64,000 bases of DNA from JBNJFY01 sp051747265 (GCA_051747265.1 JBNJFY010000001.1:434001-498000), one strand, 5' to 3'. Counted from the stretch's first letter, positions 50,623 through 60,318 are shown. Numbers and translations are program-made. The notes: generated by a model not told the origin, from the letters alone.

Positions 50623-53105
50623 TGATGTTGCGTACTAGCGCTATTTTTTTCACCATACTTGCGTTTATATTCAGTCTAAATAAGAACAGCATAGCGCAAA
50701 CCTCCTATCAGATCGCCGGACAGGTACTGGAAGCAGATAGCGGTTCTCCCTTACCCGGCGCTACCGTAATCATCCAACGAGATGATCAGCTGATTAAGGG
50801 GACCACTACCAGTGTGGATGGTCGGTTTCTTTTACAAGATGTATCCGCCGGACCTGCCACGCTAACCATCCGATTCCTGGGATTTGATTCCATCAGCCGA
50901 GAGGTTACCCTGAATCGTGATTTAACCGGCTTGGAGTATGAACTGGAACCGGCTACCAATGCCATGACCCCCGTAGAGATCATTGGTAGCTCCCCTACTA
51001 TCTATCGTAAAATGCCAGGTACGGCTACCGAATTGAAGACCAGTTCGGTGGAGATGATCAATCCGGTGGGTACGCAGGAGTTACTTCGCTATGTACCTGG
51101 TGTAACCGGCTTCTCCGACGACGGAATTGGCAACTCCCGCATTAGTGTGGGGGTTCGCGGCCTGAATCCCCGTCGCTCTTCCCGAACCCTGGTTATGGAA
51201 GATGGCATTCCCATTCAGCCGGCCATTTATGTGTACCCCAATATGTATTACAACCCGCCAGCCGAGCGCATTGATGAGCTGGAAATGATCAAAAGTAGCG
51301 CGGCCATTGAATACGGTCCGCAAACCATGGGTGGGGTCATTAATTATATAACCCGGCGTCCTCGCAACAACTTTGGCGGTATGGTGCAGTCTACCGGCGG
51401 TACCAACAGCTACGCCAGCTTCTTTACGGAGGTAGGCGGATTCGGTACCCAATCGCTGCAACCGGAATTTCAGCTACTCTACAAACGAGGCGATGGGTTT
51501 CGCCAGAATAATGATTTTGAGCAATTCAATGGAACCTTTAAGCTGAACATCGTCCCAGACAGCAACAAAATCATTTACGTTAAAGGGAATCTGGATTACG
51601 AGAATTCGAATGCCACCTATACGGGGCTTACGGAATACTCCTTCCGCACCAATCCCACCTTTAATCCCAAACAGGATGACAACTTCGAGGTATTCCGTGC
51701 GGCCCTGGATGTAATCTACACCCACCAAATTTCCAAGAGCCTCACTGGGCACACGCGCGCTTACGTCAACTATTTTGATCGCGATTGGTGGCGGGAAGAT
51801 GATGTGTTTGTGCGGGCCAGCGAATTTCAGGGACCCGATGGGCCCATCAACCCAGTGCCCCCGTATACCCCGGGTAATTTAATCCGAACGGGTAACAATG
51901 AATCCAACTTCGGGATCCTGCGCAGCTTTTATGTGGCTGGCGTGCAACAGAGTTACGACATCAATCACACTATGGGAAGTGTGGCCGGCGAAATAGAAGT
52001 AGGGGGACGCCTGCACTGGGAACGCTTTATTGATGATCGCAAGCAAGGGTTTGCCGAAGACGCCCGCGATGGTGTGTATTATACGGGCAACCCCGAAGAG
52101 CCATCCACGCTGAACATCCTGGGTCAGAGCCACCACTACGAGACCCGGGCCCTCTCGCTGTTCGGATCCGACGAACTTCGCTGGGGTAATATCGCGGTCC
52201 GGTATGGCGCCCGCTTTGAGATTTTTGAGCAAAGTCGCATCGATCGATTGCGCGGCTCCACCTACCTGGATAAAACCAGCTGGGTCTTCCTGCCCGGCCT
52301 TGGGTTTAATCATCAATGGGGACCCATCAATCTATTTGGGGGCATCCACCGTGGGTATACGCCTCCATCCAGCGGTACGTTGAAAATTGTGAACTTTGGC
52401 AGCGCCAGTGATGATACCGGCCTAGATCTGGAACCGGAAAAAAGCTGGAATAAAGAATTGGGCGTGCGCACCCGGTTTGATGTAGCCGATCTTGAATTAA
52501 CCGGCTTCCACATTGGTGTGCAGGACCTGGTAGCCGCCGGGCGCGGTACCGCATTTAAAAACCTGGGGCGAGTAAATACTTGGGGGCTGGAAACCTCCGC
52601 CAATTTTTATGGTAGCCAGATTAATAAATGGCTGCCCGACCTGCACGGCACCTACACCTTTATGCAAACCCGCATTGAAAATGGAATTATAATCTCTGCT
52701 GTTAAACCTGGTAATGTTGAAGTAAGTATTGCCGGCAATGAACTTCCCTACGCTCCCGACCATCAATTTACCGTGGGCCTGAGCAAGCAGTTTGATTTCG
52801 GTCTCACCTTGCGCAGCGATCTGCGCTATGTAGGTAGCGTATACACCGATTTCGAGAATATCGAAAAAACCTATAACCGCGGCGATACGGGACCGGTTCC
52901 ATCGTATCATGTGATCGACGCCAGTGCCAGATACATCTTTAACCGGCATTGGGAGCTGCAGCTGACCGGGAAAAATATCACCGACGAAATCTTTATTGGA
53001 TCTCGTCTGCACTCCAACCCGGGACAACCCAGCGCTAATCTCAGTTCCGGCATTCTTCCCGGACCTCGCCGTCAGGTAAACCTACAACTCCGTTATCGAT
53101 TTTAA
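50622..53105 (+). CDS. FecA-like TonB-dependent receptor
   Basis: Outer-membrane transporter of 827 residues, driven by TonB. Signal peptide to about residue 26 (NSIAQ); a carboxypeptidase-regulatory-like beta-sandwich (about 30-115, QVLEADSGSPLPGATVII); the plug (about 125-250) with GVRGLNPRRSSRTLVMEDG and SAAIEYGPQTMGGVINYITRRP, close to the ferric-citrate receptor FecA pattern; then a 22-strand barrel ending RRQVNLQLRYRF. No N-terminal signalling domain is seen, so a FecR-type sensor path is unlikely. Neighbour lipoproteins suggest iron or a metal chelate as substrate. Confidence 0.93.
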   Translation: MMLRTSAIFFTILAFIFSLNKNSIAQTSYQIAGQVLEADSGSPLPGATVIIQRDDQLIKGTTTSVDGRFLLQDVSAGPATLTIRFLGFDSISREVTLNRDLTGLEYELEPATNAMTPVEIIGSSPTIYRKMPGTATELKTSSVEMINPVGTQELLRYVPGVTGFSDDGIGNSRISVGVRGLNPRRSSRTLVMEDGIPIQPAIYVYPNMYYNPPAERIDELEMIKSSAAIEYGPQTMGGVINYITRRPRNNFGGMVQSTGGTNSYASFFTEVGGFGTQSLQPEFQLLYKRGDGFRQNNDFEQFNGTFKLNIVPDSNKIIYVKGNLDYENSNATYTGLTEYSFRTNPTFNPKQDDNFEVFRAALDVIYTHQISKSLTGHTRAYVNYFDRDWWREDDVFVRASEFQGPDGPINPVPPYTPGNLIRTGNNESNFGILRSFYVAGVQQSYDINHTMGSVAGEIEVGGRLHWERFIDDRKQGFAEDARDGVYYTGNPEEPSTLNILGQSHHYETRALSLFGSDELRWGNIAVRYGARFEIFEQSRIDRLRGSTYLDKTSWVFLPGLGFNHQWGPINLFGGIHRGYTPPSSGTLKIVNFGSASDDTGLDLEPEKSWNKELGVRTRFDVADLELTGFHIGVQDLVAAGRGTAFKNLGRVNTWGLETSANFYGSQINKWLPDLHGTYTFMQTRIENGIIISAVKPGNVEVSIAGNELPYAPDHQFTVGLSKQFDFGLTLRSDLRYVGSVYTDFENIEKTYNRGDTGPVPSYHVIDASARYIFNRHWELQLTGKNITDEIFIGSRLHSNPGQPSANLSSGILPGPRRQVNLQLRYRF

Positions 53106-53149
53106 TACAACCTCACAAATCCATAATACCAAAAACACCTCGTCTAAAT

Positions 53150-54445
53150 ATGTCAGCACAAACCTTTAAGCTAATGGCTATTGCTTTGTTGATCAGTATG
53201 CCTGTTCTACAAAGTTGCGACGACAACTCCACCGGATCCGATAATGAAAACGAAATTGATGTTCCCAAAGCGTACTATTTCGAAAGTCGTTTTGAGGAAG
53301 GCGAAATCAGTGTGGCCTATCCCGGTCAGGTGGTTCGCAACCTGCTGGTTCAGGATCTGAAAATTTACACCGATCTATTGGGATCGGACAGCTACGATGG
53401 TGGATCCATTACCGAGCAAGATCTGCTTAACTATTACGAGTACAAAGACAGCTACGACATGGCTACGCTCACTGATGATGGCAATGATCTAACGGTGGAG
53501 GAAGATCACTACTCCAATATTGCCACCGGAAAAGATTTGGTGGGCAAGATCTCGGATGATCCCATTATTGGAGCCGGATACTTTGACGGCAAAACCGCTG
53601 ATGCGTTGATTCGGGAGTGGATCGGAATCATCGCTCAGAACTCCCAGGATCCAGCCAAACGGGGTACCCCGGCCATATATACCACCGAAAACAACCTGAA
53701 CCTCTCCCAGATGATCAACAAAGTATTGCTGGGCGCGGTGACCTACCACCAAGCTACCGGGAAATATTTGGTAGAGGTGCTCGATCAGGATAATAGCGAA
53801 GCCCGTAACGATGGGGCGGAGAACTTCACCGCCATGGAACATTACTGGGACGAAGCCTTTGGCTATTTCGGTGCGGCGCGTAACTACAGCGATTATTCGG
53901 ATAGCGAATTGAGCAGCGGCACGGTGTATAAGGATTACGACGGAAATGCTATCATTGATCTGAATACCGAATACAACTTCACCTATGCCACCTATGCCGG
54001 CAAGCGTGATAATGGTGGTGATAATGTTGACTTCACTAGTGATATATTTACTGCCTTTTTGGAAGGGCGCACCAACATTGTAAATCAAGCATCTACAGAT
54101 GCCATTAATGCCAATATTCAGGAAATCGTACTGAATTGGGAAAAACTGGTGGCCGCCAATGTGATTCACTACATCAACGCTACCATAGCCGACATGAACG
54201 CGGCTTCTTTTGATCAATATGAATACAATGAGCACTGGGCGGAGATGCGTGCCTTTGTAATCGTGCTTCAATACAACCCCTATAAGCAGATTACCGATGG
54301 CGAACTGCAAACGCTGGCTAACCTGATGGGGGATCAGCCTGCAACGCAAAGCGAATTTGACAGCTACGCTACCGATCTGGAAACAGCTCGGGATAACTTG
54401 CAAAGCATTTACGGCTTTTCGGATACCAATGTAAATAACTGGTAA
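53150..54445 (+). CDS. DUF4856 family lipoprotein, copy B
   Basis: 431 residues, paralogue of copy A: lipobox ISMPVLQSC, Cys at about 23, then VPKAYYFESRFEEGEISVAYPGQVV, LVGKISDDPIIGAGYF, GAVTYHQATGKYL, AMEHYWDEAFGYFGAARNY, EYNFTYATYAG and NPYKQITDGEL. It is 45 bases behind the receptor and is followed by a strong terminator, so it ends the operon. Function is inferred as for copy A; the two copies may bind different chelates or act at different membranes. Confidence 0.87.
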   Translation: MSAQTFKLMAIALLISMPVLQSCDDNSTGSDNENEIDVPKAYYFESRFEEGEISVAYPGQVVRNLLVQDLKIYTDLLGSDSYDGGSITEQDLLNYYEYKDSYDMATLTDDGNDLTVEEDHYSNIATGKDLVGKISDDPIIGAGYFDGKTADALIREWIGIIAQNSQDPAKRGTPAIYTTENNLNLSQMINKVLLGAVTYHQATGKYLVEVLDQDNSEARNDGAENFTAMEHYWDEAFGYFGAARNYSDYSDSELSSGTVYKDYDGNAIIDLNTEYNFTYATYAGKRDNGGDNVDFTSDIFTAFLEGRTNIVNQASTDAINANIQEIVLNWEKLVAANVIHYINATIADMNAASFDQYEYNEHWAEMRAFVIVLQYNPYKQITDGELQTLANLMGDQPATQSEFDSYATDLETARDNLQSIYGFSDTNVNNW

Positions 54446-54465
54446 TCCGTTTTAACGCTCCCTGT

Positions 54466-54500
54466 ACGAGCTGCCCCATTCCCGGGGTGGCTCGTTCTAT
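54466..54500 (+). terminator. Intrinsic terminator after the iron-uptake-like locus
   Basis: ACGAGC (54466-54471) pairs with GCTCGT (54490-54495), with an inner CCCC / GGGG stem, then TCTATTATAT. The T-run is imperfect. Confidence 0.75.
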
Positions 54501-54542
54501 TATATATGTATACTTGTCTAACCAGATAACTAACCTACTAGA

Positions 54543-56021
54543 GTGTCCAACGGGCTACCACAGATTACCGACTACTGGATCCGCGCATGGGAAGAGCGCC
54601 CCCATCGAATGTTACTCCTGTTGCTGGGACTCTGTGTGATGAGCCGCTTAGCCACCTCCATTTTTTATATCGAGGATCCGGACAGCCTGCGGTTCGCACT
54701 CAGCTTGCAGGAGTTTGATGTGGCCAATTTGCAGCCCCACTTTCCGGGGTATCCGGTATTTGTCTGGCTGGGGCAGCTGTTCTACCTGCTCACCCAATCA
54801 TACGGACTAACCTTCAGCCTGATTGGCGGATTATCTACGTTCCTCTTGATCTACACCTTGATTCGGATCATACCGCCAAATACCTATCCTTTGGCTTCCC
54901 TGTTGGGCACCATCCTGCTATTTATCAACCCATTGCTTTGGCTGATGAGCAATCGCTATATGCCCGATTTGCTGGGTACCGCCGTGGTAATTTGGGTGCT
55001 TTATGGGTTGATCCATCGGGAAACGGAAGCATCACAACAACGTTGGTTTTGGCTGGTCGGAGGACTCCTACTGGGTATTCGATTATCCTACGCTCCCCTA
55101 CTGATTATTCCCGGACTTTGGCTGCTGATTCAAGTTCCCCACCGGACCCGCTTGCAGTTGATCGGATATGGGATTTTAGGTACCAGCCTTTGGTTACTGC
55201 CTATGTTATGGGATACCGGCTGGGCTGCTCTGCTTGCCACGGCTACCCAACAAACCACCGGACACTTTACCGAGTTTGGCGGAACCATCGAGACCGAACC
55301 CAATCTTATGGAACGACTGGTCTATGTAATCCGCGGTATCTGGGCGGATGGCTTGGGCGGCTACTGGATCGGGCGAAATCCGATTACTTTGCTAACCGGT
55401 CTCAGTATTGTGGTAGGAACCATGGCTGGGGTCAGGTTCTGCTGGATCCGATGGGCCAAGTACCGACCTTCACTGCTCCTCTGGACACTCAGCGGGATAT
55501 CCTATCTGCTCTGGATTTACCTGGGGCAAAATGTGATCTATAAAAGCCGCCACGTACTGCCCTTATTGCCGATGATAATCATCGCGCTGGCGCTAGGGGG
55601 GCAATGGTTAATAGTATCCTGGTCGAAGGTCGGCAAGATGAGTATGCTGATTTTACTACTGTCCACCTCAATCACTACTGGAGTACTGGTTTACCAGCAT
55701 ACCCAACCCACCGCCATTGCCCAGATTGCCAAACAGCTTTCGGATCCGACCCGACCGATGGGACAGCCCCAAGCGGCTCTATTGGCCACGCCCCTGGTGC
55801 GCTACTATCTCTCTGCTCACCAAGTGAATCAGCACGTTTATAACACTCGCAAACCGAACACTTTTCAACAGATCAATAGCTGGCCGATTGATTCCACCTT
55901 GGTGACTATTGGCGACTATCGCAGCGTGATCCGGCGCCCACCCACCCACCAGAAAACATACTACCACAATCCATACGTTAACCGTATGTGGGCGCAAATT
56001 GATTGTTATATCTATGAATAA
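54543..56021 (+). CDS. GT-C-like membrane glycosyltransferase
   Basis: 492 residues; start GTG at 54543. About ten or eleven membrane helices. The first periplasmic loop has FYIEDPDSLRFALSLQEFD, the acidic pair expected after TM1 in GT-C enzymes of the GT39/GT83 type, and PHFPGYPVFVWLGQL at the next helix. The C-terminal soluble stretch is about 90 residues. The donor is presumably a polyprenyl-linked sugar; acceptor unknown. It overlaps the FAD oxidoreductase gene by eight bases, so the two are coupled. Confidence 0.78.
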   Translation: MSNGLPQITDYWIRAWEERPHRMLLLLLGLCVMSRLATSIFYIEDPDSLRFALSLQEFDVANLQPHFPGYPVFVWLGQLFYLLTQSYGLTFSLIGGLSTFLLIYTLIRIIPPNTYPLASLLGTILLFINPLLWLMSNRYMPDLLGTAVVIWVLYGLIHRETEASQQRWFWLVGGLLLGIRLSYAPLLIIPGLWLLIQVPHRTRLQLIGYGILGTSLWLLPMLWDTGWAALLATATQQTTGHFTEFGGTIETEPNLMERLVYVIRGIWADGLGGYWIGRNPITLLTGLSIVVGTMAGVRFCWIRWAKYRPSLLLWTLSGISYLLWIYLGQNVIYKSRHVLPLLPMIIIALALGGQWLIVSWSKVGKMSMLILLLSTSITTGVLVYQHTQPTAIAQIAKQLSDPTRPMGQPQAALLATPLVRYYLSAHQVNQHVYNTRKPNTFQQINSWPIDSTLVTIGDYRSVIRRPPTHQKTYYHNPYVNRMWAQIDCYIYE

Positions 56022-57375
56022 CCCGAAACTACATATCCTGGGTGGTGGACCGGCTGGCCTGGCCACGGCCTACTATGCGCAACAAGCGAGTTGGGAGTAT
56101 GAGCTCTTTGAAGCACGTTCGAAAACCGGCGGTAATTGTCGGACTTTGCAGATGGGACCATTTGGCTACGATACCGGAGCACATCGGCTACATGATAAAG
56201 CACCACAGGTGACTCAACTTTTCCGATACCTATTGGGGGAGGATCTTCAACCGGTGGATGCCCCCAGTCAGATTTATCATGACGGGCGCACCATCGACTT
56301 TCCCCTGACGCCGCTGAATATCATGCGTTCGCTGGATCCGATTACCCTGGGTCGTGTGATGCTGGACTGGGGTAGAGAACGGCTGCGGCGATCCGGTAAT
56401 GAATTACCTGATGATTTCGCTCACCAAATGCGCCATCGATATGGTAAAACCCTAGCCGATCTATTTTTAATCAATTACACTGAAAAGCTTTGGGGCGTAT
56501 CTTCTGATCTGCTCTCCCCGGAAGTATCCGGAAACCGGCTGAAGCATCTCAGCTTGCGAACGTTCTTACTGGAATGGTTACGTGGTCCTCAGCAGCAAGC
56601 CCAGCATCTGGATGGTCATTTTCTCTATCCCCAACGGGGTATTGGTCAGCTGATGCAGGCGGTAACCGATCAATTACACTCCGACCACATACATACCGGG
56701 CAGCGTATTTCTCAGGTGTCTCACCATGGGGAACGCCTGCTCAGTTTTTCCACGGAACAAGGACAGCGGCATGAACCCGAACAGCTGATCAGTACGTTAC
56801 CGCTGACCGTGCTCATGAAACTGCTGGATCCCGCCCCGCCAGCTGAATTGCTAAAAGCTCTGGAGTCGATTCAATTTCGGCATATTCGTCTGGTGGCCAT
56901 AGCCTTGAATAGACCATCCTTTAGCCCAAACGCATCCATCTATTTTCCCGATCGCAAGTTTGGCTTCAGCCGCTTGTATGAATCCAAAAATCGCAGTGCC
57001 GCTCTGGCTCCATTCCGTCAAACCTGCATCACTTTGGAGTACCCTTGTTTTGCTGAGGATACTGCCTGGAAGCAGTCCGATGAAGCGTTGATTGCCGACA
57101 CTATTCAAACCCTGTCTACCGAAGGCCTGCTGGATCCGGCCGAAGTGATGGATGCCCAGGCACACCGCATCCCCTATGCCTACCCCGTACTCACACATCA
57201 AGCCAAAGCAACTATCCAAGAGGCCCGCACTTGGCTGGATCGCTTTGAGAATCTGCATCTGATCGGCCGCAGTGCCACCTTCCGCTACCTGCATATTCAC
57301 GATCTGTTTGCACAAGCGGGGGACTTGGTGGAGCGATTGCCACTTAGTTCCCTCTCGGTTACTAATTGTGGCTAA
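56014..57375 (+). CDS. FAD-dependent amine-oxidase-like oxidoreductase
   Basis: 453 residues; ATG at 56014 (MNNPKLHILGGGPAGLA) preferred over a TTG 15 bases upstream. The Rossmann motif LHILGGGPAGLATAYYA is at about 5-21, then YELFEARSKTGGNCRT and GAHRLHDKAPQV. The C-terminus has FENLHLIGRSATFRYLHIHDLF, the second FAD signature. The pattern resembles the protoporphyrinogen-oxidase/UDP-galactopyranose-mutase group. Because it overlaps the glycosyltransferase gene, a sugar-nucleotide mutase-like or glycolipid desaturase-like role is possible; this is inference. Confidence 0.85.
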   Translation: MNNPKLHILGGGPAGLATAYYAQQASWEYELFEARSKTGGNCRTLQMGPFGYDTGAHRLHDKAPQVTQLFRYLLGEDLQPVDAPSQIYHDGRTIDFPLTPLNIMRSLDPITLGRVMLDWGRERLRRSGNELPDDFAHQMRHRYGKTLADLFLINYTEKLWGVSSDLLSPEVSGNRLKHLSLRTFLLEWLRGPQQQAQHLDGHFLYPQRGIGQLMQAVTDQLHSDHIHTGQRISQVSHHGERLLSFSTEQGQRHEPEQLISTLPLTVLMKLLDPAPPAELLKALESIQFRHIRLVAIALNRPSFSPNASIYFPDRKFGFSRLYESKNRSAALAPFRQTCITLEYPCFAEDTAWKQSDEALIADTIQTLSTEGLLDPAEVMDAQAHRIPYAYPVLTHQAKATIQEARTWLDRFENLHLIGRSATFRYLHIHDLFAQAGDLVERLPLSSLSVTNCG

Positions 57376-57378
57376 TCT

Positions 57379-57509
57379 CGTTAATCGTTATTGGTTAATC
57401 GGTTTGGGGCACTTCAACAATAATGGATTTGGCATAAGCTTATCAACAACGCTTAATCCATAATAATCAATAAGTTACATATGCCACGATTACCCATTAA
57501 CGATTAACG
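57379..57509. repeat. 131-bp inverted-repeat element
   Basis: 23-bp arms at 57379-57401 (CGTTAATCGTTATTGG...) and 57487-57509 with two mismatches. No coding capacity and no clear target duplication. Found only once here. Confidence 0.65.
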
Positions 57510-57587
57510 TATATACCCCCATACTACCTTACAGCCGTAACGTTCGTTTCTTATATTGAGGAGCAATTATCAATTAGTCGTATCAAC

Positions 57588-58946
57588 ATGAACACCAATC
57601 AACGCATTGCCATACTCGGTGGCGGGATTTCCGGGTTGACGGCGGCCTTTTCACTACAGCGGCAAGGGCATTCGGTGATGGTCTTTGAAGCGAGTGACCG
57701 ACCGGGCGGGGTGATGCGCACGCACCGCGAAGCGGGCTGGCTGGTAGAGCAGGGGCCCAATACGGTGATGATGCGGTCCACCAAAATCCGGGATCTGATT
57801 ACCGAATTGAATCTGGGTCCGGAGCTATTGGAGGCTCAGGACACCGCTAAAAAGCGGTTTATTGTAAAAAACGGACAACCCGTGCCGCTCCCCATGGGTT
57901 TGATGGAGGCCGTTCGCACGCCCTTGTTTAGTTGGCCGGCCAAGCTGGGCATTTTGGCCGAGCCGTTTCGCCCCAAGTGGCAAGGTCCGGCTGAAGAAAG
58001 TCTGGCTCATTTTGTAGAGCGCCGGTTGGGTTCCGAGTTTCTGGATTACGCCATCAATCCATTTGTGGCCGGCGTATATGCGGGGGATCCGGCGGATCTA
58101 TCCGTAAAACACGCCTTTGGCAAAATGTATGATCTGGAGCAAAAGTACGGCTCATTAATTGGCGGGGCGGTGTTAGGCGCGAAGGAACGGAAAAATCGCC
58201 CGGATCGTCCCGAAGACGGTGCTACGATGTTCAGCTTCGATCAGGGGTTGGATACCCTCCCCAACAAGCTGGCCGAGCGGCTGGGCGATCAGCTGAAACT
58301 ACGGCATCCGGTTAAACGGGTAGAACGACACCCAGATGGCTACCGAGTAACCACCGCCCATGAGGGGAAAACCGAAACTCATGACTTTGACCGGGTCATT
58401 TCCACCATCCCGCCGCACCGTTTGGAGGATGTAGAATGGAACATGGAGCACGCCGATTTACTCCCCATGCTAACGGAAATCACCTTTCCACCAGTAACCT
58501 CGCTAAGTTTAGGATTTCGGCGTGACGCCGTGCAACACCCGTTGGATGGTTTTGGGATGCTGGTTCCGGAAAAAGAGCCGTTTAAGATCCTGGGCGCGCT
58601 GTTTGTCTCCTCCATTTTTAAAGGACGCGCCCCAGATGGCCATGTGCTGATTACTGTTTTTGTGGGTGGAGCCCGTTATCCGAGTCTGGCTACTGAGTCG
58701 GAGGAGCAGATTCGCAAAACGGTACTTCAGGATCTGAATGCGCTGTTGGACATCAACGAGCAGCCCGTCTTTGAGAAGTTCTCCTTTTGGCCACAGGCAA
58801 TTCCCCAGTATGAGGTGGGCTACGGTCGCTTCAAAGAATTGATGGAAACCATCGAACGCGCCAACCCCGGGTTTCAATTTCTGGGCAATTACAAGAACGG
58901 CATTGCCGTACCGGATTGCATTGTGGCTGGGTTGGGTGTGGAGTAG
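57588..58946 (+). CDS. hemG: Protoporphyrinogen / coproporphyrinogen oxidase (HemY type)
   Basis: Oxygen-dependent FAD enzyme of late haem synthesis (also called HemY). 452 residues: RIAILGGGISGLTAAFSLQ at 6-24, VFEASDRPGGVMRT, GPNTVMMRST, LSDPADLSVKHAF-like GDPADLSVKHAF, FDQGLDTLPNKLAERLG, and the C-terminal NYKNGIAVPDCIVAGLG. Length and order fit the family. Together with hemD it shows a haem pathway split over the region. Confidence 0.95.
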   Translation: MNTNQRIAILGGGISGLTAAFSLQRQGHSVMVFEASDRPGGVMRTHREAGWLVEQGPNTVMMRSTKIRDLITELNLGPELLEAQDTAKKRFIVKNGQPVPLPMGLMEAVRTPLFSWPAKLGILAEPFRPKWQGPAEESLAHFVERRLGSEFLDYAINPFVAGVYAGDPADLSVKHAFGKMYDLEQKYGSLIGGAVLGAKERKNRPDRPEDGATMFSFDQGLDTLPNKLAERLGDQLKLRHPVKRVERHPDGYRVTTAHEGKTETHDFDRVISTIPPHRLEDVEWNMEHADLLPMLTEITFPPVTSLSLGFRRDAVQHPLDGFGMLVPEKEPFKILGALFVSSIFKGRAPDGHVLITVFVGGARYPSLATESEEQIRKTVLQDLNALLDINEQPVFEKFSFWPQAIPQYEVGYGRFKELMETIERANPGFQFLGNYKNGIAVPDCIVAGLGVE

Positions 58947-58978
58947 GGCTTACGCTTAAAGTTTGAATCCCCAAACCA

Positions 58979-59010
58979 GCGCAAGTCTGAGCGAAGCGGA
59001 GACTTGTGCT
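58979..59010. repeat. REP hairpin
   Basis: AGCGCAAGTCT, loop GAGCGAAGCGG, AGACTTGTGCT: 11-bp stem with one mismatch. Other copies: 59365-59398 (reversed), 59517-59551, 60426-60461, 62266-62300 and 62383-62416 (reversed). Confidence 0.85.
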
Positions 59011-59159
59011 GATCCTATCTAATCCCCTTTCTATACAACATCTACTCACAAACTACTGCTTAGCTTGCAATTTGTGCGGGTTTCCATCAATTGTGATAGA
59101 TTGATACCTATAGTTTTTAACATCATCATGATTTTCTTTTCAGCATAAATTCAATCCCA

Positions 59160-59414
59160 ATGAGTCGGAAATATAAGTTTCATGATTCAAGCGTTTGTCA
59201 TTTTGTAAGCTTCGCGACGGTTCATTGGATCGATGTATTTACCCGTCGAAATTATTTGGAAGTGATGGTGGAAAGTCTTGAATACTGCATTCAAAACAAG
59301 GGACTTCTATTGAATGCATGGTGTATCATGCCCAACCATGTGCATCTGATTATTCGCCCTAAATGGCACAAGTCTCCGCTTCGCTCAGACTTGCGCCGGT
59401 TTATGGTTAAGTAG
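59160..59414 (+). pseudogene. Truncated REP-associated tyrosine transposase (Y1/HUH family)
   Basis: 84 residues of a normal length of about 180. The N-terminus is intact (MSRKYKFHDSSVCHFVSFATVHWIDVF... written in part), and the HUH metal motif is at His60-Val-His62 inside WCIMPNHVHLI. After residue 66 the frame runs through a REP hairpin (59365-59398, encoding WHKSPLRSDLRR) and stops, so the catalytic tyrosine helix is lost. The remaining 3' part is not recognisable downstream. It is the likely source, or relative of the source, of the REP copies spread over 58.9-62.5 kb. Confidence 0.8.
59365..59398. repeat. REP hairpin inserted in the transposase frame
   Basis: GGCACAAGTCT, loop CCGCTTCGCTC, AGACTTGCGCC, in the reverse orientation to 58979. 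Confidence 0.85.
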
Positions 59415-59471
59415 CACATGATGCCAGCTTGCGCAAGGGCATTACCTCTCTTTTTGCCAAAGGCTTAGTAA

Positions 59472-59551
59472 GTTGATCAGACAGGCTGTCTGATCAACAA
59501 GCCCCAACACCCCAAGCCAGCGCAATTCTGAGCGAAGCGGAGACTTGTGCT
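59472..59551. repeat. Palindrome + REP unit, left of vapBC
   Basis: GTTGATCAGACAG-G-CTGTCTGATCAAC (59472-59498) is a perfect 13-bp palindrome with a one-base centre, followed by a REP hairpin at 59517-59551. The same two-part unit occurs at 60394-60461. Confidence 0.85.
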
Positions 59552-59659
59552 GAATACCGGCTACCAAGTAATCAACTTGCCTTCTGTTATTGACATTCAA
59601 CAGTGGATTCAAGTACTTATGGTTAGAGACGTACACTACCAAATCATTTACACGTCACC

Positions 59660-59914
59660 ATGAAGAAAAAATTAACGCTTCGGTTAGATGAACAGCTGAT
59701 CAAGAAGGCGAAGCAGTATGCCGCTGAGAAAGGTACTTCCGTTTCTCAAGTGGTAGCTGATTTCTTCCAGGGGATTCAAGCCAAGCAGGTATCAGAAACG
59801 GAAGTGGACTACAAACTTCCCCCTTCCACGGCGTCATTAGCTGGAATCTTGGAGGGTAAAGACGTTGATGAACAAACTTACCGAGAGCATCTGGAAAAGA
59901 AGCATCTGTCATGA
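59660..59914 (+). CDS. vapB: VapB-like ribbon-helix-helix antitoxin
   Basis: 84 residues. The N-terminus MKKKLTLRLDEQLIKKAKQYAAEKGTS gives the strand and first helix of a ribbon-helix-helix DNA-binding domain; the rest is the toxin-binding tail (DYKLPPSTASLAGILEG). It neutralises and co-represses with VapC. It overlaps the vapC start by four bases (ATGA), as is usual for these pairs. It belongs to the DUF6364-like group by pattern. Confidence 0.9.
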   Translation: MKKKLTLRLDEQLIKKAKQYAAEKGTSVSQVVADFFQGIQAKQVSETEVDYKLPPSTASLAGILEGKDVDEQTYREHLEKKHLS

Positions 59915-60318
59915 ATATTCTCTTCGATACGAATATTCTCCTGGATGTCTTTTTAAAGCGTCAACCCTTTTTCAACGCATCCGTCACCTTGGTAAGTCAT
60001 GTGGAGCAGGCTACGATGGAAGGATGGCTTGGCGGCACCACGGTGACCACGATCCATTACCTATTGAGCAAATCACTGGACCGAACAAAGGCCAATCAAC
60101 ATGTCACCACACTGTTGGGTCTGTTTCATGTAGCCCCGGTCAATGAGATCGTGTTGAAATCAGCCTTGGATAGCTCCTTCACTGACTATGAGGATGCCGT
60201 GCTTCATCAAGCAGCGCTGCACACAAATTTGGATGGGATTGTGACGCGGAATGCCCCGGATTTTTCGGATGCGTCCTTGCCGATTTATTCGCCGGAAGAG
60301 CTTCTAAGTTTGGTTTGA
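59911..60318 (+). CDS. vapC: VapC-like PIN-domain toxin
   Basis: 135-residue Mg-dependent ribonuclease. LFDTNILLDVF with Asp6; TDYEDAVLHQAA with Asp92/Asp95; and IVTRNAPDFSDASLPIYSPEELL with Asp117, the last acidic site and the typical PIN ending. Target RNA not readable. The pair lies between two copies of a palindrome + REP unit. Confidence 0.93.
   Translation: MNILFDTNILLDVFLKRQPFFNASVTLVSHVEQATMEGWLGGTTVTTIHYLLSKSLDRTKANQHVTTLLGLFHVAPVNEIVLKSALDSSFTDYEDAVLHQAALHTNLDGIVTRNAPDFSDASLPIYSPEELLSLV

Noticed and set aside
53489..54403. 304-codon frame antisense to the second DUF4856 gene
   Set aside because: Shadow frame; the sense strand has a lipoprotein signal and clear family blocks.
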